From the NCBI GenBank assembly GCA_036499825.1, contig DASYCZ010000012.1, positions 51,579 through 115,578 of the forward strand: a DNA stretch of 64,000 bases. Reading direction: 5' to 3'. The stretch comes from Paradevosia sp036499825 (GTDB lineage Bacteria; Pseudomonadota; Alphaproteobacteria; Rhizobiales; Devosiaceae). The position numbers and the translations under genes were made by a program. The notes under the pieces were generated by a model, which was not told where the DNA came from, did not search any database, and worked only from the letters and a program-made list of their open reading frames with translations. Shown in pieces: positions 24,148 through 34,454 of the stretch; within the stretch, counting starts at the first letter, position 1, and each line of letters begins with the position of its first letter.

Positions 24148-25617
24148 ATGAACGCCACCTATCTGGGCATCGACATCGGCACCTCCGGCGTCAAGGCCGT
24201 GCTGATCGACGAAGCCGGCAAGCTCCTGGGCGAAGCCACCGCACCCGCCCGCGAGCCGGTGCGCCCGCATCCCGGCTGGTCCGAGCAGGACCCCGCCGAC
24301 TGGTGGAGCGCGACCCTGGCGGCAGTCGACAAACTCAGCAAATCCAACGCCAGGGAGCTATCGGGCGTGCGCGGCATCGGCCTTTCGGGCCATATGCATG
24401 GCGCGACGCTCCTCGACCGGAATGACGCAGTTCTTCGCCCGGCGATCCTGTGGAACGATGGCCGCTCCAGCGCTGAATGCACCGAGATGGAAGCCGCGTG
24501 CCCCGAACTGCGCGATATCGCCGGCAACATCGCCATGCCGGGCTTCACCGCCCCCAAGATCGCCTGGGTCAGAAAGCACGAGCCGGCCATCTATGAGCGG
24601 ATCTCCAAGGTCCTGCTGCCCAAGGATTATGTCCGCCTGCTCCTCACCGGCGACTATGTCTCCGAAATGTCCGACGCCGCCGGCACATTGTGGCTCGATG
24701 TGGCGAAGCGCGACTGGTCCGACACCCTGCTTGCCGTCACCGGGCTCGACCGCAGCCACATGCCGCGCCTTGTCGAGGGATCCGAGAAATCGGCGCTCCT
24801 CCGGCCCGAGCTCGCGACGCGCTGGGGCATGAGCGGCGAGGTCGTCATCGCCGGGGGCGCCGGTGACAATGCCGCCTCGGCCTGCGGCATCGGCGCCATC
24901 CGTCCCGGCGAGGGCTTCGTTTCCATCGGCACTTCGGGCGTTCTGTTCGTTTCCAACGATCGTTTCCGCCCCAATACCGAAGGCGCCGTCCACGCTTTCT
25001 GCCATGCCATTCCGGATACCTGGCACCAGATGGGCGTCATCCTTTCGGCCACCGACAGCCTCAACTGGCTGAGCAAGCTCACCGGCCAGGACGCCGCCAG
25101 GCTCTCGGCCGAGGCCGAAGCCGGGTTTACGGGGCCCGGCGAGGAGATCTTCCTGCCTTACCTTTCGGGCGAGCGTACGCCGCACAACAACGCCAATGCG
25201 CGCGGCTCCTTCGTCGGCCTGTCGCATCTGTCTTCCCCGGCGCGCCTCACCCAGGCGGTGATGGAAGGCGTCGCCTTCGCCTTCCGCGACAGCCAGCGTG
25301 TGTTGAAGGATGCCGGCACCAGGATAGACCGCCTGCTCGCCGTCGGCGGCGGCAGCAGGTCTTCCCTGTGGCTCAAGCTGATCGCCACCAATCTCGATAT
25401 GGAGATCGCCCTGCCCCATGACGGCGATTTCGGCGGCGCGTTCGGCGCCGCCCGCCTTGGCCTGTGCGCCGCAACCGGCGCCGACCCCCAGGCCGTGATG
25501 GCCATGCCGGCCATCAAGACCGTGATTTCCCCCGACGCAGCCCTGCGCCAGGCCTATTCCGACCAATATGCGCGCTATCGCGCGCTCTATCCCGTCATCG
25601 AGGAGGCTCGTTCGTGA
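24148..25617 (+). CDS. xylB: Xylulokinase
   Basis: Phosphorylates D-xylulose to D-xylulose 5-phosphate. A 489-residue FGGY carbohydrate kinase: N-terminal phosphate loop GIDIGTSGVKAVLID, the WSEQDP block, RPAILWNDGRS, the GGAGDNAASACGIG segment and the C-terminal AVGGGSRSSLWLK adenosine motif. The stop overlaps the xylA GTG (GTGA), indicating a tightly coupled operon. About 100 bp separate it from the LacI gene, enough for its own promoter. Confidence 0.96.
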   Translation: MNATYLGIDIGTSGVKAVLIDEAGKLLGEATAPAREPVRPHPGWSEQDPADWWSATLAAVDKLSKSNARELSGVRGIGLSGHMHGATLLDRNDAVLRPAILWNDGRSSAECTEMEAACPELRDIAGNIAMPGFTAPKIAWVRKHEPAIYERISKVLLPKDYVRLLLTGDYVSEMSDAAGTLWLDVAKRDWSDTLLAVTGLDRSHMPRLVEGSEKSALLRPELATRWGMSGEVVIAGGAGDNAASACGIGAIRPGEGFVSIGTSGVLFVSNDRFRPNTEGAVHAFCHAIPDTWHQMGVILSATDSLNWLSKLTGQDAARLSAEAEAGFTGPGEEIFLPYLSGERTPHNNANARGSFVGLSHLSSPARLTQAVMEGVAFAFRDSQRVLKDAGTRIDRLLAVGGGSRSSLWLKLIATNLDMEIALPHDGDFGGAFGAARLGLCAATGADPQAVMAMPAIKTVISPDAALRQAYSDQYARYRALYPVIEEARS

Positions 25618-26921
25618 CCGATTTCTTCAAGGGGCTCAGCCCCGTCAAATTCGAAGGCCCAGGCAGCAAGAATGCGCTGGCCTACCGCCATTACGACAAG
25701 GACGAAAAAGTCCTGGGCAAGACCATGGAGGAGCATATCCGTCCCGCCATCGCCTACTGGCACACCTTCGCCTGGGAAGGCGGCGACCCCTTTGGGGGCC
25801 GCACCTTCGACCGGCCCTGGTATGGCAAGGGCCTCGAAGGCGCCAGGCTCAAGGCCGATGTGGCTTTCGAGCTGTTCGCGCTGCTCGACGTGCCGTTCTT
25901 CTGCTTTCATGATGCCGACGTGGCGCCCGAAGGCGATAGCCTCGCCGAGAGCAACAAGAACCTCCGGACCATCACCGACATCTTCGCCAAGAAGATGCAG
26001 AGCCAGCGCACCCGGCTCCTCTGGGGCACGGCGAACCTGTTCTCCAACCGCCGCTTCATGTCGGGCGCCGCCACCAATCCCGACCCGGATGTGTTCGCCT
26101 ATGCGGCCGGGCAGGTGCGCGAAATGCTTGAAATCACCCATGAGCTGGGCGGCGCCAACTATGTGCTCTGGGGCGGCCGCGAAGGCTATGAAACCATCCT
26201 CAACACCGATCTGAAGCAGGAGCGGGACCAGGCCGCACGCTTCCTGTCGCTGGTCATCGAGCACGCCAAGAAGATCGGCTTCAAGGGCCAGTTGCTGATC
26301 GAGCCCAAGCCGCAGGAGCCCACCAAGCACCAGTACGACTACGACGTCGCCACGGTCTATGGCTTCCTCAAGACCTACGGCCTCGAAAAGGACGTCAAGG
26401 TCAACATCGAGGTCGGCCATGCCTTCCTTGCCGGCCATTCCTTCGAGCATGAGCTGGCGCTGGCCCGCTCCTTCGGCATTCTGGGCTCGGTCGATGCCAA
26501 TCGCAACGACCTGCAGTCGGGCTGGGATACCGACCAGTTCCCCAACAATCCGGGCGAAATGGCGCTGGCCTTCTACCAGATCCTCAAGAATGGCGGCCTC
26601 CACAATGGCGGCTTCAATTTCGACGCCAAGGTGCGCCGCCAGTCGCTCGATCCGGCCGACCTGCTGCACGGCCATGTGGGCGGCCTCGACGTTCTGGCCC
26701 GCGGCCTCAAGGGCGCCGCGGCGCTGATCGAGGACGGCACCTATGACAAGGTCATCGCCGATCGCTACGCCGGCTGGCAGCAGCCCGAAGCCCAGGCCAT
26801 GCTTAAGGGCAACCGCTCGCTCGCCGACATCGCCGACCGCGTGGTGAAGCAGAACGTCAACCCGCAGCCCCGCTCCGGCCAGCAGGAATATCTCGAAAAC
26901 CTGGTCAACCGGTTCGTTTGA
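25614..26921 (+). CDS. xylA: Xylose isomerase
   Basis: Converts D-xylose to D-xylulose. 435 residues, class II length. GTG 25614 overlaps the xylB TGA and has GAGGAGG upstream. Active-site and metal-binding blocks are intact: CFHDAD with the catalytic His, WGGREGYETILNTD, EPKPQEPTKHQYDYD, the metal-binding VEVGHAFLAGHSFEHE region and FNFDAKVRRQS. With xylB it supplies the isomerase route of xylose catabolism into the pentose phosphate pathway. Confidence 0.97.
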   Translation: MTDFFKGLSPVKFEGPGSKNALAYRHYDKDEKVLGKTMEEHIRPAIAYWHTFAWEGGDPFGGRTFDRPWYGKGLEGARLKADVAFELFALLDVPFFCFHDADVAPEGDSLAESNKNLRTITDIFAKKMQSQRTRLLWGTANLFSNRRFMSGAATNPDPDVFAYAAGQVREMLEITHELGGANYVLWGGREGYETILNTDLKQERDQAARFLSLVIEHAKKIGFKGQLLIEPKPQEPTKHQYDYDVATVYGFLKTYGLEKDVKVNIEVGHAFLAGHSFEHELALARSFGILGSVDANRNDLQSGWDTDQFPNNPGEMALAFYQILKNGGLHNGGFNFDAKVRRQSLDPADLLHGHVGGLDVLARGLKGAAALIEDGTYDKVIADRYAGWQQPEAQAMLKGNRSLADIADRVVKQNVNPQPRSGQQEYLENLVNRFV

Positions 26922-26945
26922 GCCGCCCTCCAACACGCTCGCAGT

Positions 26946-27074
26946 CCCCTTCTCCCCTCGCGGGAGAAGGTGCCCGAAGGGCGGATGAGGGGCTGCGGCG
27001 CCACCCCCTCACCCGGAATGCTCCGCTGAACGCGAAGCATTCCACCCTCTCCCGCGCGGGGCGAGGGTGGTCCG
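26946..27074. repeat. Mosaic repeat, divergent M2-M4 copy, with 8-bp cruciform
   Basis: CCTTCTCCC-CTCGC-GGGAGAAGG followed by GCGGATGAGGGG resembles the M2 module at about 60.6 kb. It runs into CACCCCCTCACCC, then an inverted repeat GGAATGCT / AGCATTCC, then CCCTCTCCCGC-GC-GGGGCGAGGG (M4-like). It occupies nearly the whole 177-bp gap between xylA and the GH43 gene. Confidence 0.65.
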
Positions 27075-27098
27075 AGCGGACCCACATTCCGAGGCCCC

Positions 27099-28727
27099 AT
27101 GCCCACCATCACCAATCCCATCCTGCCCGGCTTCAATCCCGATCCGTCGATCCTGCGGGTCGGGGCGGACTACTACATCGCCACCTCCACCTTCGAATGG
27201 TATCCGGGCGTGCAGATCCATCACTCCACGGATCTTGCCAACTGGGACCTGGTCACCCGGCCCCTGACGCGGAAATCGCAGCTCGACATGCGCGGCGATC
27301 CGGATAGTTGCGGCATCTGGGCGCCCTGCCTCAGTTTTGCCGATGGCCTGTTCTGGCTGATCTATACCGACGTCAAGCGCAAGGACGGCTCCTTCAAGGA
27401 TGCGCATAACTATCTGGTCACCGCGCCCGCCATCGAGGGGCCCTGGTCGGATCCCGTCTATATGAATTCCTCGGGCTTCGATCCCTCGCTCTTTCATGAC
27501 GACGATGGCCGCAAGTGGTTCGTCAACATGCTATGGGACCATAGGGTGCGGCCTTTGTTGTTTGCCGGCATAGCCTTGCAGGAATACGACCCCGTCGCCC
27601 AAAAGCTCACTGGCCCGGTCAGGAACATCTATCGGGGCACCGATCTGAAGCTCGTCGAGGGCCCGCATCTTTATAAGCGCAATGGCAGCGACGGCCGGCC
27701 CTGGTACTACCTGCTGACCGCCGAAGGCGGCACCGGCTATGACCATGCGGTGACCTTTGCCCGCTCGCGCCAGATCGATGGGCCCTACGAAACCCATCCG
27801 GCGAAATACATCGTCACCGCCAAGGATACCCCGCTCAACCCGCTGCAGCGCGCCGGCCACGGCGACTGGGTCGAAACACCGGACGGCAAGACCTACATCG
27901 TCCACCTGACCGGCCGCCCCACCACGCAGAAGCGCCGCTGCGTGCTCGGCCGCGAGACCGCCATCCAGGAAGCCGAATGGCGCGACGATGACTGGCTCTG
28001 GCTCAAGAACGGCACCAATGTGCCGGACCTGCATGTCGAGGTCCCCGGCGCGTTCGATACGGCCAGATACTGGGCCGAGCAGCGTTATGGTTTTGAAAAT
28101 GGCAAGCTCCACAAGGACTTCCAGTGGCTGCGCACGCCCGAGACCGACCGCATCTTCAAACTCGAAGGCGGCAGGCTGCGGCTCTTCGGGCGCGAATCCC
28201 CCGGCTCGTGGTTCGAGCAGTCCCTGGTTGCCCGGCGCCAGACGCATTTTTCCTATGATGCCGAAACCGTGGTGGATTTCTCGCCTGTCGACGAGCGCCA
28301 GATGGCGGGCCTCACGGCCTATTACGGCCGCTACAATTTCTTCTATCTCGCCGTGACCGCCCATTCGGACGGCCAGCGCGAATTGCTGATCCTGTCCTCG
28401 GAGGCCAGCCATCCCGATGGCAAGCTGAAGTTTCCCTCGGCGCCCGTTCAGATCCCCAATACCGGCAAGGTCCGGCTGGCCCTCACCATTCGGGGCGCGA
28501 AACTGCAGTTCTTCTATGCCCTCGAAGGCCAGGAATTGCAGCCCATCGGCCCGGTGCTCGATGCCTCCATCCTGTCGGACGAATGCGGCGGTCACGCCGA
28601 ACACGGCAGCTTCACGGGCGCTTTCGTGGGCCTCACCGCCAATGATCTCAACGGCACCGCGCGCGCGGCCGATTTCGACTATTTCGTCTATCGCCCGGTG
28701 CGGGATGCCAGCGATCGGTATGAGTAG
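27099..28727 (+). CDS. Glycoside hydrolase family 43 beta-xylosidase
   Basis: 542 residues, the length of two-domain GH43 beta-xylosidases. The N-terminal five-bladed propeller (1-320) holds the catalytic base in GFNPDPS (Asp15), the transition-state Asp in SSGFDPSLF and the acid Glu in KLVEGPHLYK. The C-terminal beta-sandwich (about 340-530) is the GH43_C2 domain. No signal peptide is seen, so it should act in the cytosol on imported xylo-oligosaccharides and release xylose for XylA/XylB. No transporter for them lies in the window. Confidence 0.94.
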   Translation: MPTITNPILPGFNPDPSILRVGADYYIATSTFEWYPGVQIHHSTDLANWDLVTRPLTRKSQLDMRGDPDSCGIWAPCLSFADGLFWLIYTDVKRKDGSFKDAHNYLVTAPAIEGPWSDPVYMNSSGFDPSLFHDDDGRKWFVNMLWDHRVRPLLFAGIALQEYDPVAQKLTGPVRNIYRGTDLKLVEGPHLYKRNGSDGRPWYYLLTAEGGTGYDHAVTFARSRQIDGPYETHPAKYIVTAKDTPLNPLQRAGHGDWVETPDGKTYIVHLTGRPTTQKRRCVLGRETAIQEAEWRDDDWLWLKNGTNVPDLHVEVPGAFDTARYWAEQRYGFENGKLHKDFQWLRTPETDRIFKLEGGRLRLFGRESPGSWFEQSLVARRQTHFSYDAETVVDFSPVDERQMAGLTAYYGRYNFFYLAVTAHSDGQRELLILSSEASHPDGKLKFPSAPVQIPNTGKVRLALTIRGAKLQFFYALEGQELQPIGPVLDASILSDECGGHAEHGSFTGAFVGLTANDLNGTARAADFDYFVYRPVRDASDRYE

Positions 28728-28754
28728 GGCTTGAGTTGTTGACGCGGTGACCGC

Positions 28755-28816
28755 CTCACCCCCCTCCCACCTTCCCCCGCAAGGGGGGAGGTGCCGGCTG
28801 GTCGTTGGGGCGGGAT
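28755..28816. repeat. GC-rich hairpin repeat, family C
   Basis: CCCCCCTCCCACCTTCCCCC / GCAAGGGGGGAGGT, then GCCGGCTGG and TTGGGGCGGGATGAAG. It aligns in layout and sequence with the block at 21713-21785. It sits in the 224-bp gap before mutS. Confidence 0.65.
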
Positions 28817-28951
28817 GAAGGGCTAGCCGCGAGCGCTGAGGAGTGTTGCTCCCCATCCCCGCAAATATCGGGCAAAACCGCCTTCGCGGCGGTTCACATC
28901 GGTCTGCGCCTGCCATAGGTTGGCCGCTTCTTTGGCGATTGCTGCGAGCCC

Positions 28952-31654
28952 ATGGATCAGGCGCCTATTCCTTCCAGTCCGAGTGATGCCGCGCCCGTCG
29001 CGCTGACGCCCATGATGGCGCAGTATTTCGAGATCAAGGCGGTTAATCCGGGCTATCTGCTGTTCTACCGCATGGGCGATTTCTACGAGCTGTTCTTCGA
29101 GGACGCCGAGATCGCCAGCCAGTCGCTGGGCATCGTCCTGACCAAGCGCGGCAAGCATCTGGGCCAGGATATCCAGATGTGCGGCGTGCCGGTGCATGCC
29201 GCCCAGGACTATCTCAAAAAGCTCATCCAGCTCGGCCATCGCGTCGCCGTGTGCGAGCAGGTCGAGGACCCGGCCGAAGCCAAGAAACGCGGTGGCAAGT
29301 CGGTGGTGAAGCGCGATGTCGTCCGGCTGGTCACCGCCGGCACGCTCACCGAAGACGATTTGCTGCCGGCCCGCACCTCGAACTTTCTCGCCTCCCTCGC
29401 CATGGTGCGTCATGGCGATACCGATTTCGCCCTGGCCTGGGCCGATGTGTCGACTGGAGAGACCAGCGTCATCGACCTGCCTGCCGCCATGATCGGCGAC
29501 GAGTTGGCGCGCATCGATCCGGTCGAACTGCTGCTGACCCCCGCGGTGCGCGATGCCCTGGTTGTGGCGCATGTGCCGCTGGGCGGCCTGGCGCTGGTCG
29601 AACTCGACGCCGCCGCCTTCGACAGCGAGGCCGCCGCCGCGCGCCTGCGCGCCGCCTTCGACGACGTGGTCGATCCCACCGCCTATTCGCGGGCCGGCCG
29701 CGGCGCGCTGGGCGCGCTGATCGCCTATGTGCTCGACAGCCAGAAGGGCAAGCCTTTGGCGCTGCGCCCGCCCGCGAGCGAGCGGGTTGCGGCCCACATG
29801 GCCATCGACCAGGCGACGCGCGCTTCGCTGGAATTGCTGCAGACCCAGCGCGGCGAGCGGCGCGGCTCGCTGCTCGACGATATCGACCTGTGCGTCACCC
29901 CGCCCGGCTCGCGCCTGCTGGCCCGCCGGCTGGCGGCGCCGCTCTGCGATCCCGTTGCGGTCAATGCCCGGCTCGATGGCGTGACGGCACTGATCGAGGC
30001 GCCGGTCTTGAACGAGCGCTTGCGGCAGGGTCTCAAATCCGCCCCCGACATCACCCGCGCCGTCACCCGTCTGGCGCTCGATCGCGGCGGTCCGCGCGAT
30101 CTCAACGCCGTCGCGGCCGCCATCCGGCAGGGTGGCGAGCTGGCGGCGCGGCTTGCGGCCGTGACCGACAGTCCCCGCGAGCTCGACACCATCGCGGCCC
30201 GCCTCGGGGCGGCGCCGCAGGGCCTCGCCGGGCGCCTGAGCGCCGCTCTCGATGACGAGCCGCCGCTGCTTGCCCGCGATGGCGGCTTCGTGCGCAAGGG
30301 GTTCGACGGCGCCCTCGATGCCGAACGGGCGCTGGCGTCCGAAACCCGCGCCGTGGTGGCCGCCCTCCAGGCCCGGCTGATCGATGAGACCGACGTCAAG
30401 TCGCTGAAGATCCGGCACAATGGCGTGCTCGGCTATTTCGTCGAGGTTCCCGCCGCCCATGGGGGCAGGCTCCTGGAAGAGCCGCACCGCCAGCAGTTCA
30501 TCCATCGCCAGACCCTGGCCAATGCCATGCGCTTCACCACTGGCGAGCTGGCCGAGCTCGAAGGCCGCATCGCCCGCGCCCATGAGGCGGCGCTGGAGAT
30601 CGAGGCGCGTATCTTCGCCGAACTCAGCGCCGCGGTTCTGGGCGAGACCGATCGCCTGCGCCAGCTCGCCGATGCGCTGGCCGAACTCGACGTGGCGGCG
30701 GCGCTGGCCCACCTGGCCGCCACCCGCGCCTTCTGCCGGCCCGAGATCGATACATCCCTCGCCTTCGCCATCGTGGGCGGCCGGCATAGCGTGGTCGAGG
30801 CCATGGTGGCGGGCGATGGCGGCACGTTCGTCGCCAACGACGCGGACCTCTCCGGCAGCGACGAGCTGGGCGGCGGCAGGCTATGGCTGGTGACCGGCCC
30901 GAACATGGGCGGTAAGTCGACCTTCCTGCGACAAAATGCCCTGATCGCGATCCTGGCGCAGATCGGCAGCTATGTGCCGGCCACCAGCGCCCATATCGGC
31001 GTCGTCGACCGCGTTTTCTCCCGCGTCGGCGCCTCCGACGACATCGCCCATGGCCGCTCCACCTTCATGGTCGAGATGGTCGAAACCGCCGCTATTTTGA
31101 ATCGCGCCACTCGCCGTTCGCTCGTCATCCTCGATGAGATCGGCCGGGGCACCGCAACTTTCGATGGTCTTTCAATCGCTTGGGCGACCGTCGAGGCACT
31201 GCACGACACCACCGGCTGCCGCGCGCTGTTTGCCACGCATTTCCACGAATTAACTTCCCTTTCAAAGACCCTGTCTAGAGTCACCAACCACACCATGAAG
31301 GTTCGGGAATGGGAGGGGGATGTCGTGTTCCTGCACGAAGTCGCCACCGGTGCCGCCGATCGCTCCTACGGTATCCAGGTGGCCAAACTGGCCGGCCTGC
31401 CCGAGATGGTGTTGCGCCGCGCCCGGCAAGTGCTTACCCTATTGGAACAGCGGTCTTCCGGTACGCCCTCCGCCGTACTGGACGACCTGCCGCTTTTCGC
31501 CCATCAGCCGCCGCCCGCAGAGGCCAGAGCGACCGCCGCCGATCCCCTGATTGAGATGCTCGACCAGCTTCGTCCCGACGAATTGACGCCCCGGCAAGCC
31601 ATCGAGCTGATTTACGAGTTGAAGAATATCCGCGATGCCGCTCGCAGAAGCTGA
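28952..31654 (+). CDS. mutS: DNA mismatch repair protein MutS
   Basis: Recognises mismatches and small loops in replicated DNA and recruits MutL. 900 residues with all MutS domains: mismatch-binding FYRMGDFYELFFEDA (the F-x-E wedge near residue 43), connector, core and clamp, and the ATPase with Walker A TGPNMGGKST, Walker B VILDEIGRGT and the FATHFHELT segment. It overlaps glnD by 20 bp. The run mutS-glnD-murJ-trpS is a recurrent Hyphomicrobiales arrangement. Confidence 0.98.
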   Translation: MDQAPIPSSPSDAAPVALTPMMAQYFEIKAVNPGYLLFYRMGDFYELFFEDAEIASQSLGIVLTKRGKHLGQDIQMCGVPVHAAQDYLKKLIQLGHRVAVCEQVEDPAEAKKRGGKSVVKRDVVRLVTAGTLTEDDLLPARTSNFLASLAMVRHGDTDFALAWADVSTGETSVIDLPAAMIGDELARIDPVELLLTPAVRDALVVAHVPLGGLALVELDAAAFDSEAAAARLRAAFDDVVDPTAYSRAGRGALGALIAYVLDSQKGKPLALRPPASERVAAHMAIDQATRASLELLQTQRGERRGSLLDDIDLCVTPPGSRLLARRLAAPLCDPVAVNARLDGVTALIEAPVLNERLRQGLKSAPDITRAVTRLALDRGGPRDLNAVAAAIRQGGELAARLAAVTDSPRELDTIAARLGAAPQGLAGRLSAALDDEPPLLARDGGFVRKGFDGALDAERALASETRAVVAALQARLIDETDVKSLKIRHNGVLGYFVEVPAAHGGRLLEEPHRQQFIHRQTLANAMRFTTGELAELEGRIARAHEAALEIEARIFAELSAAVLGETDRLRQLADALAELDVAAALAHLAATRAFCRPEIDTSLAFAIVGGRHSVVEAMVAGDGGTFVANDADLSGSDELGGGRLWLVTGPNMGGKSTFLRQNALIAILAQIGSYVPATSAHIGVVDRVFSRVGASDDIAHGRSTFMVEMVETAAILNRATRRSLVILDEIGRGTATFDGLSIAWATVEALHDTTGCRALFATHFHELTSLSKTLSRVTNHTMKVREWEGDVVFLHEVATGAADRSYGIQVAKLAGLPEMVLRRARQVLTLLEQRSSGTPSAVLDDLPLFAHQPPPAEARATAADPLIEMLDQLRPDELTPRQAIELIYELKNIRDAARRS

Positions 31655-34448
31655 AGCCCGCCCCCGAAAACCGGTCGCCCTGACCGGCGCCGAGACGCTG
31701 TTGGCCGAACTCGATGCCGCGGTCGGCGCCGAAGATCCGCGTTCGCCCGCCGCCCGCGCCATCGTTCTGGCCAAGATGCGCGAAACCCTCGCCAAGGCGA
31801 GGCATGAGGCCGAGGCCGAGCTGCGCCAATCCGGCCGGGGCATGCGCTGCGCCCAGAGCCTTGCGGCCGCGCAGGACGAGATCATCCGCGCCATTCACCT
31901 CTATGCCGTGAGCCGGGTCTATCCGGTCGACAACCCGTCCGGCGCCGAGGCCATCGCGCTGGCCGCCGTCGGCGGCTATGGGCGTGGCACGCTCGCGCCC
32001 GGCTCCGATATCGACCTGTTGTTCATCCTGCCCTACAAGCAGACGCCCTGGGGCGAGCAGGTCACCGAATATATTCTCTATATGCTGTGGGATCTCGGCC
32101 AGAAGGTCGGCCACGCCGTCCGCTCCGTCGATGACTGCATCCGCATGGCGCGCTCCGACATGACGGTGCGCACCGCAACGCTGGAAGCGCGCTATCTCAC
32201 CGGCGACGACACGCTGTTCGAGCAGCTCGAGCGCCGCTTTGAAACCGAGATCATGCCCCGGACCGGGCCCGAATTCATCGCCGCCAAAATGGCCGAGCGC
32301 GATGAACGTCACCGCCAGATGGGGAATACCCGCTATGTGGTCGAGCCCAATATCAAGGACGGCAAGGGCGGCCTGCGCGATCTCAACACGCTGTTCTGGA
32401 TCGGCAAGTATTTTTACCAGGTCAAGACTGCCCATGAGCTGATCGGCAAGGGCGTGCTCTCGGCCGACGAATACCGCCTGTTCCAGCGCGCTGAGGAATT
32501 CCTCTGGGCGGTGCGCTGTAACCTGCATTTCATGACCGGCCGCGCCGACGAAAAGCTCACCTTCGACCTGCAGCCCGAAATGGCCGAGCGCCTGGGCTAT
32601 TCCACGCGCCTGGGGATGCTGGGCGTCGAGCGCTTCATGAAGCGCTATTTCCTGGTCGCCAAGGATGTGGGCGATCTGACCCGCATCTTCTGCGCCAGCC
32701 TCGAATTCAACCACGCCAAGGACATGGACCTGGTGGGCCGCGTGCTGGCCCCGTTCCGCTCCGGCAAATCCCGCATCAAGGGCGAGGCCGATTTCATCGT
32801 CGATACCGGCCGGCTCAATCTCGCCGCCCCCGATATCTTCGAGAAAGACCCGGTCAATCTCATCAAGATGTTCCGCGTCGCCGGGCAGCAGGAACTGCTG
32901 TTCCACCCCGACGCCATCAAATCCATCCGCCGCTCGCTGCATCTGATCGACAACCGCCTGCGCGGCGATCCGCGCGCCAACGGCTATTTCCTCGATATCC
33001 TCACCGCGCCCCAATCGGTCGAGCGCATCCTGAGGCAGATGAACGAGAGCGGCGTTTTGGGCAAGTTCGTGCCGGATTTCGGCAAGATCGTCGCCCTCAT
33101 GCAGTTCAACATGTATCACCACTATACGGTGGATGAGCATCTGATCCGCGCCGTCGGCGTCATGGCCGAGATCGCCAATGGCGGCCTCAGCGACGAGCTG
33201 CCGCTGACCCACGAACTGCTGCCCCATCTCAACGATACGCGCCTGCTCTATGTGGCGCTGTTCCTGCACGATATCGCCAAGGGCCGGCCCGAGGATCATT
33301 CCATCGCCGGCGCCCGCATTGCCCGCAAGTTCTGCCCGCGCCTCGGCCTGTCGCCGGCCGAAACCGACACCGTCGCCTGGCTCATCCAGCACCACCTGCT
33401 GATGAGCGAGGTCGCCCAGTCCCGCGATATCCAAGATCCCGAAACCGCCAGGGCTTTCGCCGAGGTGGTGCAATCGCCCCAGCGCCTGGCGCTGCTGATG
33501 ATCCTCACGGCCTGCGATATCCGCGCCGTGGGTCCGGGCGTCTGGACCGGCTGGAAAGGCTCGCTGCTGCGGGCGCTTTATTATGCCACCGAGCCGCTGC
33601 TGTCGGGCGGCCATTCGCAGGTCTCGCAGAACGATCGCGTCAACGAGGCCAAGCACGCTCTGGCCGCCTCTCTCACCAGCTGGACGCCCGAACAGGTCGA
33701 GGCCTATACGGCCCGTCACTACAACCATTACTGGCTGCGCGCCGAGCCTGAACTGCAGATCACGCACGCCAAGATGATCCATGCGGCCGACAGCGCCGGC
33801 CAGGCCTTTGCGGGCTCCACCCGCATCAAGGCCTTCGAATCCATCACCGAAGTCTCGTTCTACATGCCCGACCATCCGCGGCTGTTGTCGCTGATCGCCG
33901 GCGCCTGCACCATGAGCGAGGCCTCCATCATCGGCGCCCAGATCTTTTCGACCCGCGACGGCCGGGCTATCGACACTTTCCGCCTGCGCCGCAGTTTCGC
34001 CTCCGACGAGGATGAAAAGGTCCGCGCCACCCGTATCATCGAGACCACCCGGCAACTGCTCGAGGGCAAGCGCCAGATTCTCATCGATATCGGCAAGGAA
34101 AGCCGGCTCAACAAACGCCTCAAGCCGTTCTCGCTGCCGGCCGAAGTGCTGGTTTCCAACGCCCTCAGCGAAAAATTCACCGTCATCGAGCTGTCCGGGC
34201 TCGATCGCACCGGGCTTCTGCATGATCTGACCCGGGCCATCTCCGATCTCAACCTGACCATCGGTTCCGCCCATATCGGCACCTATGGCGAAAAGGCCGT
34301 GGACGTCTTCTATGTTACCGACCTCACCGGCCATAAGATCGAATCCAAGGCCCGCCAGAACCGCATCCGCAACGCCCTGCTCGATGTGTTCGGCCCCAAC
34401 CCGCATGAGCTGCGCCAGCAGGCCCAGCGTCTCATGGTCAATGGCTGA
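31635..34448 (+). CDS. glnD: Bifunctional uridylyltransferase/uridylyl-removing enzyme GlnD
   Basis: Senses glutamine and uridylylates or deuridylylates PII proteins. 937 residues. The nucleotidyltransferase site GGYGRGTLAPGSDIDLLF is near 113, followed by the PII-uridylyltransferase domain (VVEPNIKDGKGGLRDL), an HD phosphohydrolase (FLHDIAKGRPEDHS near 540) and two C-terminal ACT domains (VSFYMPDHPRLLSLIAG; VIELSGLDRTGLLHDLT). The start lies within the mutS 3' end. Complete and unremarkable for the family. Confidence 0.97.
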   Translation: MPLAEAEARPRKPVALTGAETLLAELDAAVGAEDPRSPAARAIVLAKMRETLAKARHEAEAELRQSGRGMRCAQSLAAAQDEIIRAIHLYAVSRVYPVDNPSGAEAIALAAVGGYGRGTLAPGSDIDLLFILPYKQTPWGEQVTEYILYMLWDLGQKVGHAVRSVDDCIRMARSDMTVRTATLEARYLTGDDTLFEQLERRFETEIMPRTGPEFIAAKMAERDERHRQMGNTRYVVEPNIKDGKGGLRDLNTLFWIGKYFYQVKTAHELIGKGVLSADEYRLFQRAEEFLWAVRCNLHFMTGRADEKLTFDLQPEMAERLGYSTRLGMLGVERFMKRYFLVAKDVGDLTRIFCASLEFNHAKDMDLVGRVLAPFRSGKSRIKGEADFIVDTGRLNLAAPDIFEKDPVNLIKMFRVAGQQELLFHPDAIKSIRRSLHLIDNRLRGDPRANGYFLDILTAPQSVERILRQMNESGVLGKFVPDFGKIVALMQFNMYHHYTVDEHLIRAVGVMAEIANGGLSDELPLTHELLPHLNDTRLLYVALFLHDIAKGRPEDHSIAGARIARKFCPRLGLSPAETDTVAWLIQHHLLMSEVAQSRDIQDPETARAFAEVVQSPQRLALLMILTACDIRAVGPGVWTGWKGSLLRALYYATEPLLSGGHSQVSQNDRVNEAKHALAASLTSWTPEQVEAYTARHYNHYWLRAEPELQITHAKMIHAADSAGQAFAGSTRIKAFESITEVSFYMPDHPRLLSLIAGACTMSEASIIGAQIFSTRDGRAIDTFRLRRSFASDEDEKVRATRIIETTRQLLEGKRQILIDIGKESRLNKRLKPFSLPAEVLVSNALSEKFTVIELSGLDRTGLLHDLTRAISDLNLTIGSAHIGTYGEKAVDVFYVTDLTGHKIESKARQNRIRNALLDVFGPNPHELRQQAQRLMVNG

Positions 34449-34454
34449 TCCTAC

